Origin: Methanosphaera sp. rholeuAM6
Lineage (GTDB): Archaea > Methanobacteriota > Methanobacteria > Methanobacteriales > Methanobacteriaceae
Assembly: GCA_003266105.1 (NCBI GenBank)
Contig: MVAA01000076.1
Location: 1-48,248, forward strand
Direction: 5' to 3'
DNA length: 48,248 bases
Shown: positions 1-8,555 of the stretch, piece after piece
Position numbering within the stretch: position 1 is the stretch's first letter
How the letters are laid out: every line of letters begins with the position of its first letter
Notes under the pieces: model-generated
What the model saw: the letters and a program-made list of their open reading frames with translations, nothing else
What the model was told of the DNA's origin: nothing
Databases searched by the model: none
Position numbers and translations under genes: made by a program

Positions 1-182
1 ATATTTAATAAGTAATACTTCACAATTTAAAAATAATTTTGTCAAGTCCTCGATACATTTCATCGCCCACTATTTTATTACAATCATAACTTTTTTTTGT
101 GAAATAATAAATAATGTCATATCTTAAAACATTAGACTAAACATATCACTTAATAAATTGATTTAACATAATTATTATTAGT
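1..182. other. upstream region of hef
   Basis: A/T-rich sequence with no gene I can support. A short minus-strand frame ends at 20-22 (MYRGLDKIIFKL before the stop), but it has no convincing start. Confidence 0.3.
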
Positions 183-2429
183 ATGAATAATTTTATAGAA
201 CATGAATATTTAAGAAAGGACACTATAGAAGGTAGACTCTATCAGCAAAATCTGGCTATAAATGTGCTTAAGAAAGGAAACACTATGATTATAGCTCCCA
301 CGGCTATGGGAAAAACAGTTGTTGCAGCATTAGTATCTGCAGAAAGATTAAAAAATTTTAAGGACAGTAAAATTCTTATTCTTGCTCCAAGTAAACCGTT
401 AACTCTACAGCATGAAAAAAGCTTTAAAACATTCCTCAATACCAGTGTTGTTAGTTTAACAGGTAACGATAAGCCAAGCGACCGGAAGAAACTGTGGGAA
501 GAAAATCAGGTAATATGTGCTACCCCACAAACAGTAGAATCTGATATAATATCAAGAGAATACAATTTTAAGGATGTTTCATTAATCATTTTCGATGAAT
601 GTCATCATGCGGTCGGTTCATATTCTTATGTATATTTAGCTCAAAAGTATGTTCAACAGGGAAAAAACCAGTTAATATTAGGTTTAACAGCTAGTCCCGG
701 ATGGGAAAAGAGTAAAATTAAGGAAGTTAGTAAAAATATTTATGTAAATGAAATAATTATTAAAAGTGAAGATGATCCTGACGTTGCACCATACTTCAAT
801 CAGGTGCAGACAAAATGGATAAAGGTAAAGCTTACTCCAGAACTACAGGAAATTAAGGATTTGATAAATGAAACATTGAAAATCAGATTAAAAACCCTTA
901 AAAAGTTAGGTATTATAGATTCAATCAGTAAACCGTCAAAAAAGGAGGTTCTGGTAGAACAGTCCCGTTTGCAGAATAAGATTGCATCCAGCAGTGTACC
1001 TAAGAAGGAATATTTTACCGGTATTTCTATTCTCACAGAAGTTATTAACATTATGCATTCTCAGGAATTGCTTGAAACTCAAAGTATCAGTACTCTGAAT
1101 AATTACTTTAAAAAATTAGAAAAAAAGAAAACAAAGGCTGCCAAGTCATTAAAGAATGATTATAAGTTTAACAAGGCTGTTATGCTTGCACGTAAATATG
1201 TTGATAGTGGTGTAGATCATCCAAAGATGATTCGTTTGGTTGAATTGATTCAGCAGTTGATCAAGGAAGATTCCGAAAACAAGATTATTGTCTTCAGCCA
1301 GTTCCGTGACACTACAAAGACAATTTATGAAAATTGTCAGAAAAACAAGATTAAGGCATTACGTTTTTATGGTCAGGCTTCACGTGAGAATGATAAAGGT
1401 CTGACACAGAAAAAACAGATTGAAACCATTGATTCATTTAAGCATGATGATTACAATGTTCTTATTTCAACAAGCGTTGCCGAGGAAGGTATTGATATTC
1501 CATCCGTTGATTATGTGATATTATATGAGCCTGTACCTTCAGAGATTAGAATGATTCAGCGTAAGGGTCGTACAGGTCGTAAACATGAGGGTGAAATGTT
1601 TATATTAATGACTAAGGGCACTTTGGATGAGTCATATTACTGGTCAAGTCAAAGAAAAGAAAGAGCTATGAGAAACAACGTTTATAATTCATACCGTGAT
1701 GAAAGCATTACCTTGGACAATCATGTTGCCGATAATGATGATGTTACTTCATATAACGTTAACTCTTTAACAAATGATGATAATGCCGATGTTGAGATTT
1801 ATGTGGATTATCGTGAAAAGAATTCAAATATGATGAGGGAATTGGATAAGATTAACTGTAAGATTAATGTTAAGACCATGAGTGTCGGTGATTATCAGAT
1901 TACTGATGACATTATTATTGAAAGAAAAACAGTTGAGGATTTCAGCAAATCCATTACTGATAAAAGATTATATCAGCAGGCTAAGGAATTGGTTAATAAT
2001 TGCCGTAAACCTTTAATGATTATTGAAGGAGAAAACATTTATCACACATTCCTTCATCCGAATGCTATAAGAGGTGCACTTTCAGCTATTGCAATTGATT
2101 TTAGAATACCTATTATTCAAACCCACAATGAGACAGACACGGCTTTCATGATTAAACGTATTGCAATGCGTGAACAGGACAAGGACACACAAAAACCTGT
2201 CAGTGTCAGAACGCAAACAAAGCCTGTTACACTACCTGAACAACAGTTGTTTATTACGGAGAGCTTACCAGGTATTGGTCCTGTATCGGCCAAGAAGTTA
2301 CTTCAACATTTTAAAACCATACGAAAGCTTATAACTGCCTCCAAGAAAGAGTTAAAGGAAGTTGAAGGTATTGGTGAAAAGACTGCTACAAATATTATTG
2401 ATGTGACCAACCGAGAATTTAAAGAATAG
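183..2429 (+). CDS. hef: Hef helicase/structure-specific nuclease (FANCM/XPF family)
   Basis: This is an archaeal fusion of a superfamily 2 DNA helicase and an XPF-type nuclease that remodels and cuts stalled replication forks. The helicase part shows Walker A (APTAMGKT, about residues 38-45), a DECH box (139-142) and motif VI (QRKGRTGR, about 459-466). An ERCC4 nuclease domain starts near residue 537 and carries the GDY...IERKTVEDF signature near 579. A helix-hairpin-helix pair follows near 695 (LPGIGPVSAKK). At 748 aa it is full length for Hef, and both the helicase and nuclease motifs look intact. The start is the first ATG, with no strong ribosome binding site. The tRNA methyltransferase gene follows after about 30 nt on the same strand. 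Codon choice drifts from A-ending to T-ending along the gene. Confidence 0.95.
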   Translation: MNNFIEHEYLRKDTIEGRLYQQNLAINVLKKGNTMIIAPTAMGKTVVAALVSAERLKNFKDSKILILAPSKPLTLQHEKSFKTFLNTSVVSLTGNDKPSDRKKLWEENQVICATPQTVESDIISREYNFKDVSLIIFDECHHAVGSYSYVYLAQKYVQQGKNQLILGLTASPGWEKSKIKEVSKNIYVNEIIIKSEDDPDVAPYFNQVQTKWIKVKLTPELQEIKDLINETLKIRLKTLKKLGIIDSISKPSKKEVLVEQSRLQNKIASSSVPKKEYFTGISILTEVINIMHSQELLETQSISTLNNYFKKLEKKKTKAAKSLKNDYKFNKAVMLARKYVDSGVDHPKMIRLVELIQQLIKEDSENKIIVFSQFRDTTKTIYENCQKNKIKALRFYGQASRENDKGLTQKKQIETIDSFKHDDYNVLISTSVAEEGIDIPSVDYVILYEPVPSEIRMIQRKGRTGRKHEGEMFILMTKGTLDESYYWSSQRKERAMRNNVYNSYRDESITLDNHVADNDDVTSYNVNSLTNDDNADVEIYVDYREKNSNMMRELDKINCKINVKTMSVGDYQITDDIIIERKTVEDFSKSITDKRLYQQAKELVNNCRKPLMIIEGENIYHTFLHPNAIRGALSAIAIDFRIPIIQTHNETDTAFMIKRIAMREQDKDTQKPVSVRTQTKPVTLPEQQLFITESLPGIGPVSAKKLLQHFKTIRKLITASKKELKEVEGIGEKTATNIIDVTNREFKE

Positions 2430-2462
2430 TTAAGTTAAATATATAATATTAAGGGATTGTTT

Positions 2463-3197
2463 ATGAAAATAATTGTAGACCGTAAGAATAGAAAGTATGT
2501 AGTTCATGATAAGGAATTCCATACCGAAAAAGGAGTTATACCTGAAGAGGATATAATTAATGCAACGGTTGGTGATGTTCTTGAGACACATATGGGTAAG
2601 AAATTTACTGTAATTGAACCTAATATTAATGATTATATAGAATTAATGAAAAGAAAATGTTCAATACTTTTACCACAGGATCTTGGACTTATAACTGCCT
2701 TTACAGGTATTGGTTATGGTAGTAATATTGTGGAGTCGGGAACCGGTGCAGGTAGCAGTTTACTGTTTTTTGCGAATATTGTAGGTCCTGAAGGTCATGT
2801 GTCCAGTTATGAAATAAGGGAAGACTTTGTTGAAATAATAAAAGAGAACATTGACGGCACTGATTTTAATAACATAACACTGTATAATCAGGATGTTACT
2901 GAGGGCTTTAAAGAAGAAGATAACAGTATTGACATGGTATTTGTTGATTTACCAAAACCGTCAGAAGTCATTATGGATGCTTATCGTATTCTTAAAACAG
3001 GTGGTTTTATTGCTGTTTATACTCCTTATGTAGAACAGTTTCAAATTGTTAATATAGTTCTTGGCAAGGCCGGATTTAAGCATATTACAATCAGAGAAGG
3101 AAATGTTAGAGAAATAGAAATAAAGAATAATAAAACTAGACCTAACAGTAGAATGGCTGGCCATACTGGTTATATTACTTTTGCTAGGAAAATATAG
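2463..3197 (+). CDS. trmI: tRNA (adenine-N1)-methyltransferase, TrmI type
   Basis: This is a class I SAM-dependent methyltransferase of the TrmI/Gcd14 family, which makes m1A at position 57/58 in the tRNA T loop of archaea. The N-terminus has the small beta domain typical of the family. The SAM-binding glycine loop is VESGTGAGSS, and the acidic motif IV region reads MVFVDLPKP. A C-terminal helix-strand segment (GRMAGHTGYITFARK in outline) matches the family end. I chose the ATG at 2463 because AAGGG lies 7 nt upstream. A TTG two codons earlier would overlap that site. The protein is 244 aa, near the usual 250. It lies in a same-strand run with hef and pyrB. Confidence 0.88.
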   Translation: MKIIVDRKNRKYVVHDKEFHTEKGVIPEEDIINATVGDVLETHMGKKFTVIEPNINDYIELMKRKCSILLPQDLGLITAFTGIGYGSNIVESGTGAGSSLLFFANIVGPEGHVSSYEIREDFVEIIKENIDGTDFNNITLYNQDVTEGFKEEDNSIDMVFVDLPKPSEVIMDAYRILKTGGFIAVYTPYVEQFQIVNIVLGKAGFKHITIREGNVREIEIKNNKTRPNSRMAGHTGYITFARKI

Positions 3198-3212
3198 TGG
3201 AGAATGATTATA

Positions 3213-4127
3213 ATGAGTTTTAATTTAAGTGACATTATTTCAATAAGAGATTTTACTAAAAGTGATGTAGATTATATATTAAAGAAAGCAGAAAAAATGG
3301 AACCTGTTGCCAGAAGCGAAAAAGTCTGTCATAAAAAGGATGGAAAACTGTTAGGTGTTATGTTTTATGAACCTTCCACACGTACAAGATTATCTTTTGA
3401 AACTGCTATGAAAAGACTTGGTGGAGATGTAGTTGGATTCAGTCAAAAGCAGGGAACAAGTGTACAGAAAGGAGAGGTATTGTATGATACATCCCAAATA
3501 GTATCACAGTACACAGATGCAATTGTTATAAGACATGATATGGAAGGGGCAGCAAGATTCATATCAAACAATGTAGACGTACCTGTGATAAATGCCGGTG
3601 ACGGTGCAGGTCAACATCCTAGTCAAACACTGCTTGATTTATACACTATAAAAAGAACACGCGGAGACTTAAAAAATCTTAAAATAGCTCTTGTCGGAGA
3701 TTTAAAGTATGGTCGTACAGTACACAGTTTAGTGTATGCCCTTGCAATGTTCAATGTTGAAATGGTATTTATTGCACCTGAAGAACTTCAAATGCCATCA
3801 GAAATAATTGAAGACTTAACTAAATTAAACTGTAAATTCACATTTAAAGCTACATTACTTGATAATCTAGAAGATATTGATGTATTATACATGACACGTA
3901 TACAGAAAGAAAGATTCCCTGATCCAAAGGAATATCAGAAAGTTAAAGGTCAATACACATTAAACAAGAACAATATTGAAGGAACTGATATTATAGTAAT
4001 GCATCCATTACCTAGAGTGGATGAAATAAACTTTAATGTAGATTCATTAGATAATGCAATGTATTTCAAACAGGCATTTTACGGCGTTCCTGTAAGAATG
4101 GCAATATTGGATTCTGTAATTAAATAA
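3213..4127 (+). CDS. pyrB: aspartate carbamoyltransferase catalytic subunit
   Basis: The enzyme joins carbamoyl phosphate and aspartate to make N-carbamoyl-aspartate in pyrimidine synthesis. It shows the carbamoyl-phosphate signature STRTRLSFE, the active-site loop around QKGE, the HPSQTLLD motif, YGRTVHSL in the aspartate domain and HPLPR near the C-terminus. These are the hallmarks of a catalytically complete ATCase. An ATG at 3204 exists, but GGAGA at 3199-3203 would then touch the start. The ATG at 3213 leaves a normal spacer and gives 304 aa, the usual length. No pyrI regulatory subunit gene follows. The next gene, orc1, is convergent. Confidence 0.93.
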   Translation: MSFNLSDIISIRDFTKSDVDYILKKAEKMEPVARSEKVCHKKDGKLLGVMFYEPSTRTRLSFETAMKRLGGDVVGFSQKQGTSVQKGEVLYDTSQIVSQYTDAIVIRHDMEGAARFISNNVDVPVINAGDGAGQHPSQTLLDLYTIKRTRGDLKNLKIALVGDLKYGRTVHSLVYALAMFNVEMVFIAPEELQMPSEIIEDLTKLNCKFTFKATLLDNLEDIDVLYMTRIQKERFPDPKEYQKVKGQYTLNKNNIEGTDIIVMHPLPRVDEINFNVDSLDNAMYFKQAFYGVPVRMAILDSVIK

Positions 4128-4163
4128 TTATAATAGAAAAAAATAGTGTTTGAAAAGAGAAAT

Positions 4164-4184
4164 TAATGGTATTTTAAACCATTA
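4164..4184. terminator. stem-loop between convergent pyrB and orc1
   Basis: A 7-bp perfect stem (TAATGGT at 4164-4170 with ACCATTA at 4178-4184) has a 7-nt loop that contains the orc1 stop codon (complement of 4174-4176). It sits between two convergent genes and could end transcription in either direction. This is inferred from the sequence only. Confidence 0.4.
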
Positions 4185-5319
4185 AAGCCTGTTCAATCAA
4201 TTCTGTATCACATTGAAGAGTAATTATATTTGTTCTTCCCTTTCCCCTTCCCCTTGAAATGGTATTGGCTGAGATTAATCCTAACATTTCGAGTTCATTT
4301 ATAAAATCAAACAATCTCCTGTAGGATACCTTATCGTTTTTGGCAAGTTTTTGATATACTTCATATAAAAGACCTGAAGTAATCTCCTCATTTTTCTGGG
4401 TAAGTATTGTTATAGCTTCCAAAACTTTCTGTTGCTGTAAAGGTAATGTCATGATAATGTCAATTATTTTATTGTGCTCTATACGGTCTTTAGCTTCATT
4501 AACATAACTTTCGAGTATTATGTCAGATTCATTTTCATCTGCAATTTCACCTGAAGTTTTAAGTAAGTCTAAAGCATAACGGGCATCTCCTTCTTCCTTT
4601 GCTGCCAATGCAGAACATAAACTTATGACTCCAGGACCAATTGCTCCTTCATTAAATGCCAATCGACTACGTTCTTCAAGAATATCTATTAATTGCTGTG
4701 CATTATATGGTGGAAATACAATTTCACGATCTCTTAAACTGCTTTTAACTTTTGGTTTGATGAAACGCTTGAAATCAACATAATTACTGATGGATGTAAT
4801 GGACACATTATCGGTTCTGGTTAAAGTGTATAATATGCTGTCTCCATCATTTTTAAGAATAACATCTATTTCGTCCAGAATAACAATTAATATCAGGTCT
4901 TCTCCCAGCATATTACTGTTGAACAAATTTCTGAAAGTGTTGACAACTTCTGCTTTAGTCCATCCTCTGTATGGAACAGGTTTACCTAACTGTTGACATA
5001 ATCTTGCCAGTATCTGATATTCAGTATTAAAATCTGTACAACGAATGTATTCTATTCGAATATTAAGATCGTTTTCCTTAGCTACTTCTTCTAACTGTTG
5101 CTTTGCAAACAATGTTACTGCTGTTTTACCAGTTCCTGTTTTACCATATATTGTAATATCTTGAGGCGTTATTTTGCTTAATGCTTCAACCCAATATTTT
5201 GCAATTGATTTAAGTTTTTCATCTCTGTGTGGTAATGTTTCTGGTATAAAACGATGATCTAAAATCTCTTTGGATTTGAATATTGTTTTTTTATTTTTTA
5301 ATGGAATAAATATATTCAT
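4174..5319 (-). CDS. orc1: Orc1/Cdc6 replication initiator
   Basis: This is the archaeal origin-binding initiator, an AAA+ ATPase with a C-terminal winged-helix domain that binds ORB repeats and helps load MCM. Walker A is GKTGTGKT (residues 59-66) and Walker B is LILIVILDEID (about 141-151). The last 80 residues have the winged-helix pattern (SYRRLFDFINELEMLGLI). Length is 381 aa, normal for the family. It reads away from the 771-nt A/T-rich intergenic region that carries ORB-like repeats, the classic arrangement of an initiator gene next to its origin. The start ATG is preceded by a weak AGAGATG site. Convergent with pyrB. Confidence 0.95.
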   Translation of the reverse strand: MNIFIPLKNKKTIFKSKEILDHRFIPETLPHRDEKLKSIAKYWVEALSKITPQDITIYGKTGTGKTAVTLFAKQQLEEVAKENDLNIRIEYIRCTDFNTEYQILARLCQQLGKPVPYRGWTKAEVVNTFRNLFNSNMLGEDLILIVILDEIDVILKNDGDSILYTLTRTDNVSITSISNYVDFKRFIKPKVKSSLRDREIVFPPYNAQQLIDILEERSRLAFNEGAIGPGVISLCSALAAKEEGDARYALDLLKTSGEIADENESDIILESYVNEAKDRIEHNKIIDIIMTLPLQQQKVLEAITILTQKNEEITSGLLYEVYQKLAKNDKVSYRRLFDFINELEMLGLISANTISRGRGKGRTNIITLQCDTELIEQALMV

Positions 5320-5374
5320 TTTAACATCTCTTTTGGGTTGTATTTCCAGTATAACATAACTTGAAATATTAATG

Positions 5375-5460
5375 TTTCAAGTGAAAAATTTGATACTACT
5401 ACATTTATTTGTTATAGTATAAAAATGTTTAGAGAGACAGACATATGTTTCAAGTGTAAA
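5375..5460 (-). repeat. left ORB-like repeats (two copies)
   Basis: There are two copies of the mini-ORB core in reverse orientation. TTTCAAGTGAAAA is at 5375-5387 and TTTCAAGTGTAAA at 5448-5460. A weaker forward copy (AACTTGAAAT, 5358-5367) lies just upstream and makes a loose dyad with the first. All sit between orc1 and the A/T-only core, so Orc1 bound here could both organise the origin and repress its own gene. That last point is inference. Confidence 0.7.
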
Positions 5461-5599
5461 TATAATTTGGTGTACCAAAGTTTTTTCAGAAATTAATGAA
5501 AAAAAAATCATTTAAATCAAAGTTAAATATTAAAATAAAATCTAAATAAATATTTAAATGAAATAAAATAAATGTAAAAACAGTTAATTGGAATATGAA

Positions 5600-5698
5600 T
5601 AATATATATAATATATTATATAATATAATTAATAATAATATAATAATATAATATATAAATATATATAAATAAATATATAATAAAATAAAATAATAATA
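5600..5698. other. A/T-only stretch, candidate duplex unwinding element
   Basis: About 100 bases made up of A and T only, mostly TATA/AATAA steps, lie between the inverted ORB clusters. This is the expected place and composition for the site where the origin first melts. It has no coding potential. Confidence 0.6.
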
Positions 5699-5822
5699 CC
5701 ATTTTATTTTAAATTTAACATTATATAATCAATAAAAAATTTCATTTTTGACATATTTAAATAAGTATTACTAAAATAATTTAACATATTATTTTATTAC
5801 TTTATTATTTTCTTATTAAAAA

Positions 5823-6050
5823 TTTTACACTTGCAATTATTCTACATATTTTGATTTTTCATTAAAAATTACATTATTTACATTTGAAAGATAAGTCTTA
5901 TTTTCATCATTTATTTTCCTATATTTTTTACAGTTGAAATTTATCTCTCACTTTTTAATTTAAAAATTTTTAATTAACAATTTTACAGTTGAAAAATACC
6001 TCTCACTTTTCAAAAACACATTTGAAATCAAAAGTTTTTACACTTGAAAT
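5823..6050 (+). repeat. right ORB-like repeats (six copies)
   Basis: Forward copies of the core TTTACANTTGAAAT occur near 5824 (TTTACACTTGCAAT variant), 5877, 5927, 5982, 6016 and 6037. The copies at 5927, 5982 and 6037 continue into a shared pyrimidine tail: TATCTCTCAC, TACCTCTCAC and TACCTCTATT. This gives an extended repeat of about 25 nt, closer to a full ORB than to a mini-ORB. The last copy ends about 10 nt before the cbiB TATA box. Confidence 0.75.
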
Positions 6051-6059
6051 GTACCTCTA

Positions 6060-6067
6060 TTATATAG
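6060..6067 (+). promoter_or_regulatory. TATA box for a probably leaderless cbiB transcript
   Basis: TTATATAG is centred about 27 nt before the cbiB ATG, which has no Shine-Dalgarno sequence. This spacing puts the transcription start at or next to the ATG, so cbiB is probably translated from a leaderless mRNA. The nearest ORB repeat lies directly upstream. Confidence 0.5.
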
Positions 6068-6090
6068 TTTGATAAATATACATAATCATA

Positions 6091-7050
6091 ATGTTTTACG
6101 AAAATTTAATCTATGGAATTTCAATAATATTCCTCTCTTTAATAATAGATATGATCTTAGGGGAAGTGCCTAATCAAGTACATCCTGTAATATTCATGGG
6201 AAAAATAATAGAAAAATTAAAAAATTATTTACCCAACACAAAAATTTCAGGATTGCTAACAATTTTGACAACAACATTCATATTTGCCGTAATATCATTA
6301 TTACTACTTTTATTATGTGCATTTGTAAACCAGTGGCTATTCATAATATTTGCCTCATTACTCTTGTCTACAACATTTTCAATAAATTTTCTTATTGAAT
6401 CAGTCAGAAACATTCAAAAAGATCTAGAAGAAGATATTGATAAAGCAAGAAAGGCAATGTCATATCTTGTTAGTAGAAATACAAGTGAACTAACAGAATC
6501 CAGAATTACGTCAGCAGCAATAGAAACATTAACAGAAAACATTACTGACAGTATAATATCCCCCCTGTTTTACACATCAATAGTAACAATATTCTTTGGA
6601 ATAATTATAGGAATAATTGTTGCAGTAATATATAGAGTTTCTAATACAATGGATGCAATGTTGGGATATAAAACTAAAGAACTTATAAACATCGGCTGCT
6701 ATCCTGCACAGTTTGATGACTTACTTAATTATATACCTGCAAGAATCACAGGATACTACGTAATTTTAGCATCATATTTCTTAAAGTATGACTATAAACA
6801 ATCATATGATGTAATGAAAAAATATGCTCTTAAAACACCTAGTCCAAACAGTGGATATTCCATGGCTGCAACAGCAGGAGCATTAAACATTACGCTTGTA
6901 AAGGAAGGTGTTTATGAACTTGGTTATGGAACAGATGAATTGACAAAAGAAAAAATATCACAAGCAATTAACATTACCAAAGTTTCGTCATTACTATTCA
7001 TATTAACAATTTTAATAATTTATTTCATATTAATAATTCTTTTAATGTAA
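6091..7050 (+). CDS. cbiB: cobalamin biosynthesis membrane protein CbiB/CobD
   Basis: This membrane enzyme attaches the aminopropanol arm to adenosylcobyrate, giving adenosylcobinamide (phosphate). The N-terminus has the family signature, an Asp in the first helix followed by GEVPNQVHPVIFMG. The core contains SRNTSELTESRITSAAIETLTENITD, shortened here as its start and end, a conserved cytoplasmic loop. YRVSNTMDAMLGYK and the PSPNSGYSMAATAG region are also typical. I see about five hydrophobic segments (residues about 4-22, 50-90, 150-180, 295-318 and others). Length 319 aa is usual. The ATG has no ribosome binding site and lies one TATA spacing downstream of 6060-6067. cbiG follows after 25 nt. 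Confidence 0.92.
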   Translation: MFYENLIYGISIIFLSLIIDMILGEVPNQVHPVIFMGKIIEKLKNYLPNTKISGLLTILTTTFIFAVISLLLLLLCAFVNQWLFIIFASLLLSTTFSINFLIESVRNIQKDLEEDIDKARKAMSYLVSRNTSELTESRITSAAIETLTENITDSIISPLFYTSIVTIFFGIIIGIIVAVIYRVSNTMDAMLGYKTKELINIGCYPAQFDDLLNYIPARITGYYVILASYFLKYDYKQSYDVMKKYALKTPSPNSGYSMAATAGALNITLVKEGVYELGYGTDELTKEKISQAINITKVSSLLFILTILIIYFILIILLM

Positions 7051-7075
7051 ATATAAAACAGGAGGACTACTCAAA

Positions 7076-8065
7076 ATGAATATTGCAATTTTATCAGTAA
7101 CTAATCAAGGTAAACATGTATCTGACAAAATATATGATGAATTAATACAAAATCCACTTTTTATTAATGTTACACAATATCATAAAAATGTTATTCAAAC
7201 AATTAATAATATCTTTGATAAATATGACTGTATTATAGGAATTATGGCTTCAGGAATATTGATTAGATCAATTGCTCCACATGTTACTTCAAAACTGTCT
7301 GATCCGGCAGTGTTGCTCATAGATGATAATGCTAATTTTGTAGTTAGTCTACTTAGTGGACACTTTGGAGGAGCAAATGATTTAACAGTGAAAATAGCAG
7401 ATATTCTTGATTCCACACCAGTTATTACAACATCCACTGATGTAAATAATAAAATTGGAATAGATTCCATTGCAAAAAGATATTTCTGTTTGTTGGAAAA
7501 TCCTAAAAACATTAAATTCATTAACAGAGCATTGGTTGATAATATGAAAGTTGATTTATATCTGCCTGATAAATATTCTTTTATCATAACGGATGATTTA
7601 AAGGAATCCTATAATATTCATATAAATAATGAATATGATTACATTGTTTCTGTTATTGATAATCATGAAGTTATATTAAAACCTAGAAAACTTGTTATGG
7701 GTATTGGTGCAAGACGTGATATTGCAGCAAGTAAAGTGGAAAATGCCATTAACCAGGCGTGCAATATACTGGAAATACCGCCTGAAAGAATTGATTTCTT
7801 TGCAACTGCTGATGTGAAAGCTAATGAAAAAGGAATACTTGAAAACATTAATGAATTAAACAAAGAATTGATTATAATTCCTATGGAAGAAATTAAATCT
7901 TATCAAAATGATGAATGTTCAAAATCGGATTTTGTCATGAAACAATTTGGAGTAAAAGGTGTTTGTGAACCTACTGCACTAATAGCAAATGATGATAATT
8001 CCCGTTTAATTTTCAAAAAAACAGCTTATAACGGCGTAACTATCGCTGTTTCGTTAAATAATTAG
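7076..8065 (+). CDS. cbiG: cobalt-precorrin-5A hydrolase CbiG
   Basis: CbiG opens the delta-lactone ring of cobalt-precorrin-5A and releases acetaldehyde in anaerobic corrin ring synthesis. The protein has the usual order: an N-terminal domain with IMASGILIRSIAPHV and LLSGHFGGAND, a variable middle, and a C-terminal domain with VMGIGARRD and GVCEPTAL. Length is 329 aa. A strong ribosome binding site (AGGAGGA) stands 9 nt before the ATG. It is the second gene of a cbiB-cbiG pair. Codon choice is more T-ending than in cbiB. An ORB-like element lies just after the stop codon. Confidence 0.92.
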   Translation: MNIAILSVTNQGKHVSDKIYDELIQNPLFINVTQYHKNVIQTINNIFDKYDCIIGIMASGILIRSIAPHVTSKLSDPAVLLIDDNANFVVSLLSGHFGGANDLTVKIADILDSTPVITTSTDVNNKIGIDSIAKRYFCLLENPKNIKFINRALVDNMKVDLYLPDKYSFIITDDLKESYNIHINNEYDYIVSVIDNHEVILKPRKLVMGIGARRDIAASKVENAINQACNILEIPPERIDFFATADVKANEKGILENINELNKELIIIPMEEIKSYQNDECSKSDFVMKQFGVKGVCEPTALIANDDNSRLIFKKTAYNGVTIAVSLNN

Positions 8066-8067
8066 TA

Positions 8068-8090
8068 TTTTTTACACTTGCAATTTATGT
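8068..8090 (+). repeat. ORB-like element outside the origin, copy 1
   Basis: TTTTTTACACTTGCAATTTA, followed by TGT, lies 5 nt after the cbiG stop. It matches the variant origin repeat at 5822-5838 and almost repeats the element at 12728-12750. The T-run in front of it may also act as an oligo-T terminator for cbiG. Which of the two roles applies cannot be told from sequence. Confidence 0.5.
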
Positions 8091-8285
8091 CTTTTCTTTA
8101 ATTGAATTAAAGTAATCTTTAATTTTCTTCTTTTTTTACATTTAATTAAACACTTAAATACAACTTATTTTTATAATAGTTTTAACATAAATATTATAAT
8201 ATGATTATTTAATGCAAATACAATGATTTAATAATTTCAATATTACTTTTTAACATAATAAAAAAAAGAGGGGAGTGTATTTTTT

Positions 8286-8555
8286 ATGTCCAATATAATG
8301 AATAATGAAGAAATTTTTGCAAATTGTACAGAAATATTATCACAGATAATAAATGATAATAGTGTACCAAGAAATATAAGGAAGGCTGCTGAAGATTCAA
8401 CAGTACTGCTTGCAAAAGAGGATGATGAACCAACAATCAAAGCAAGCACTGTAATTTCAATACTTGATGATATAAGTAATGATCCAAACATACCAATTCA
8501 TGCTAGAATACTTATATGGAACATTTTAAGTGAATTAGAAGCAGTTAAAGATTAA
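8286..8555 (+). CDS. UPF0147 family protein
   Basis: This is a small acidic all-helical protein of the UPF0147 family, found widely in archaea and of unknown function. The conserved pattern is visible: two similar helical halves, SVPRNIRKAAEDSTVLL and NIPIHARILIWNILSELE, linked by an acidic loop. Length (89 aa) fits the family. GGGGAGTG gives a clear ribosome binding site about 8 nt before the ATG. Its end overlaps the end of the convergent aldolase gene by 11 nt. Confidence 0.85.
   Translation: MSNIMNNEEIFANCTEILSQIINDNSVPRNIRKAAEDSTVLLAKEDDEPTIKASTVISILDDISNDPNIPIHARILIWNILSELEAVKD

Larger units (their letters stand above)
5320..6090. other. oriC: putative chromosomal replication origin (oriC)
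   Basis: This intergenic region lies beside orc1/cdc6 and in front of cbiB. It holds ORB-like repeats on the left in one orientation (5375-5387 and 5448-5460, TTTCAAGTG core). On the right they are inverted (5823-6050, TTACANTTGAAA core). Between them is an A/T-only core at about 5600-5698. Inverted ORB clusters around an unwinding region next to the initiator gene is the known archaeal plan. The core matches the mini-ORB sequence I recall for Methanothermobacter. No protein gene fits here. Confidence 0.85.

Noticed and set aside
20..145. Minus-strand frame of about 40 codons ending MYRGLDKIIFKL
   Set aside because: No start codon with a ribosome binding site and no recognised family. The only ATG gives 12 residues.
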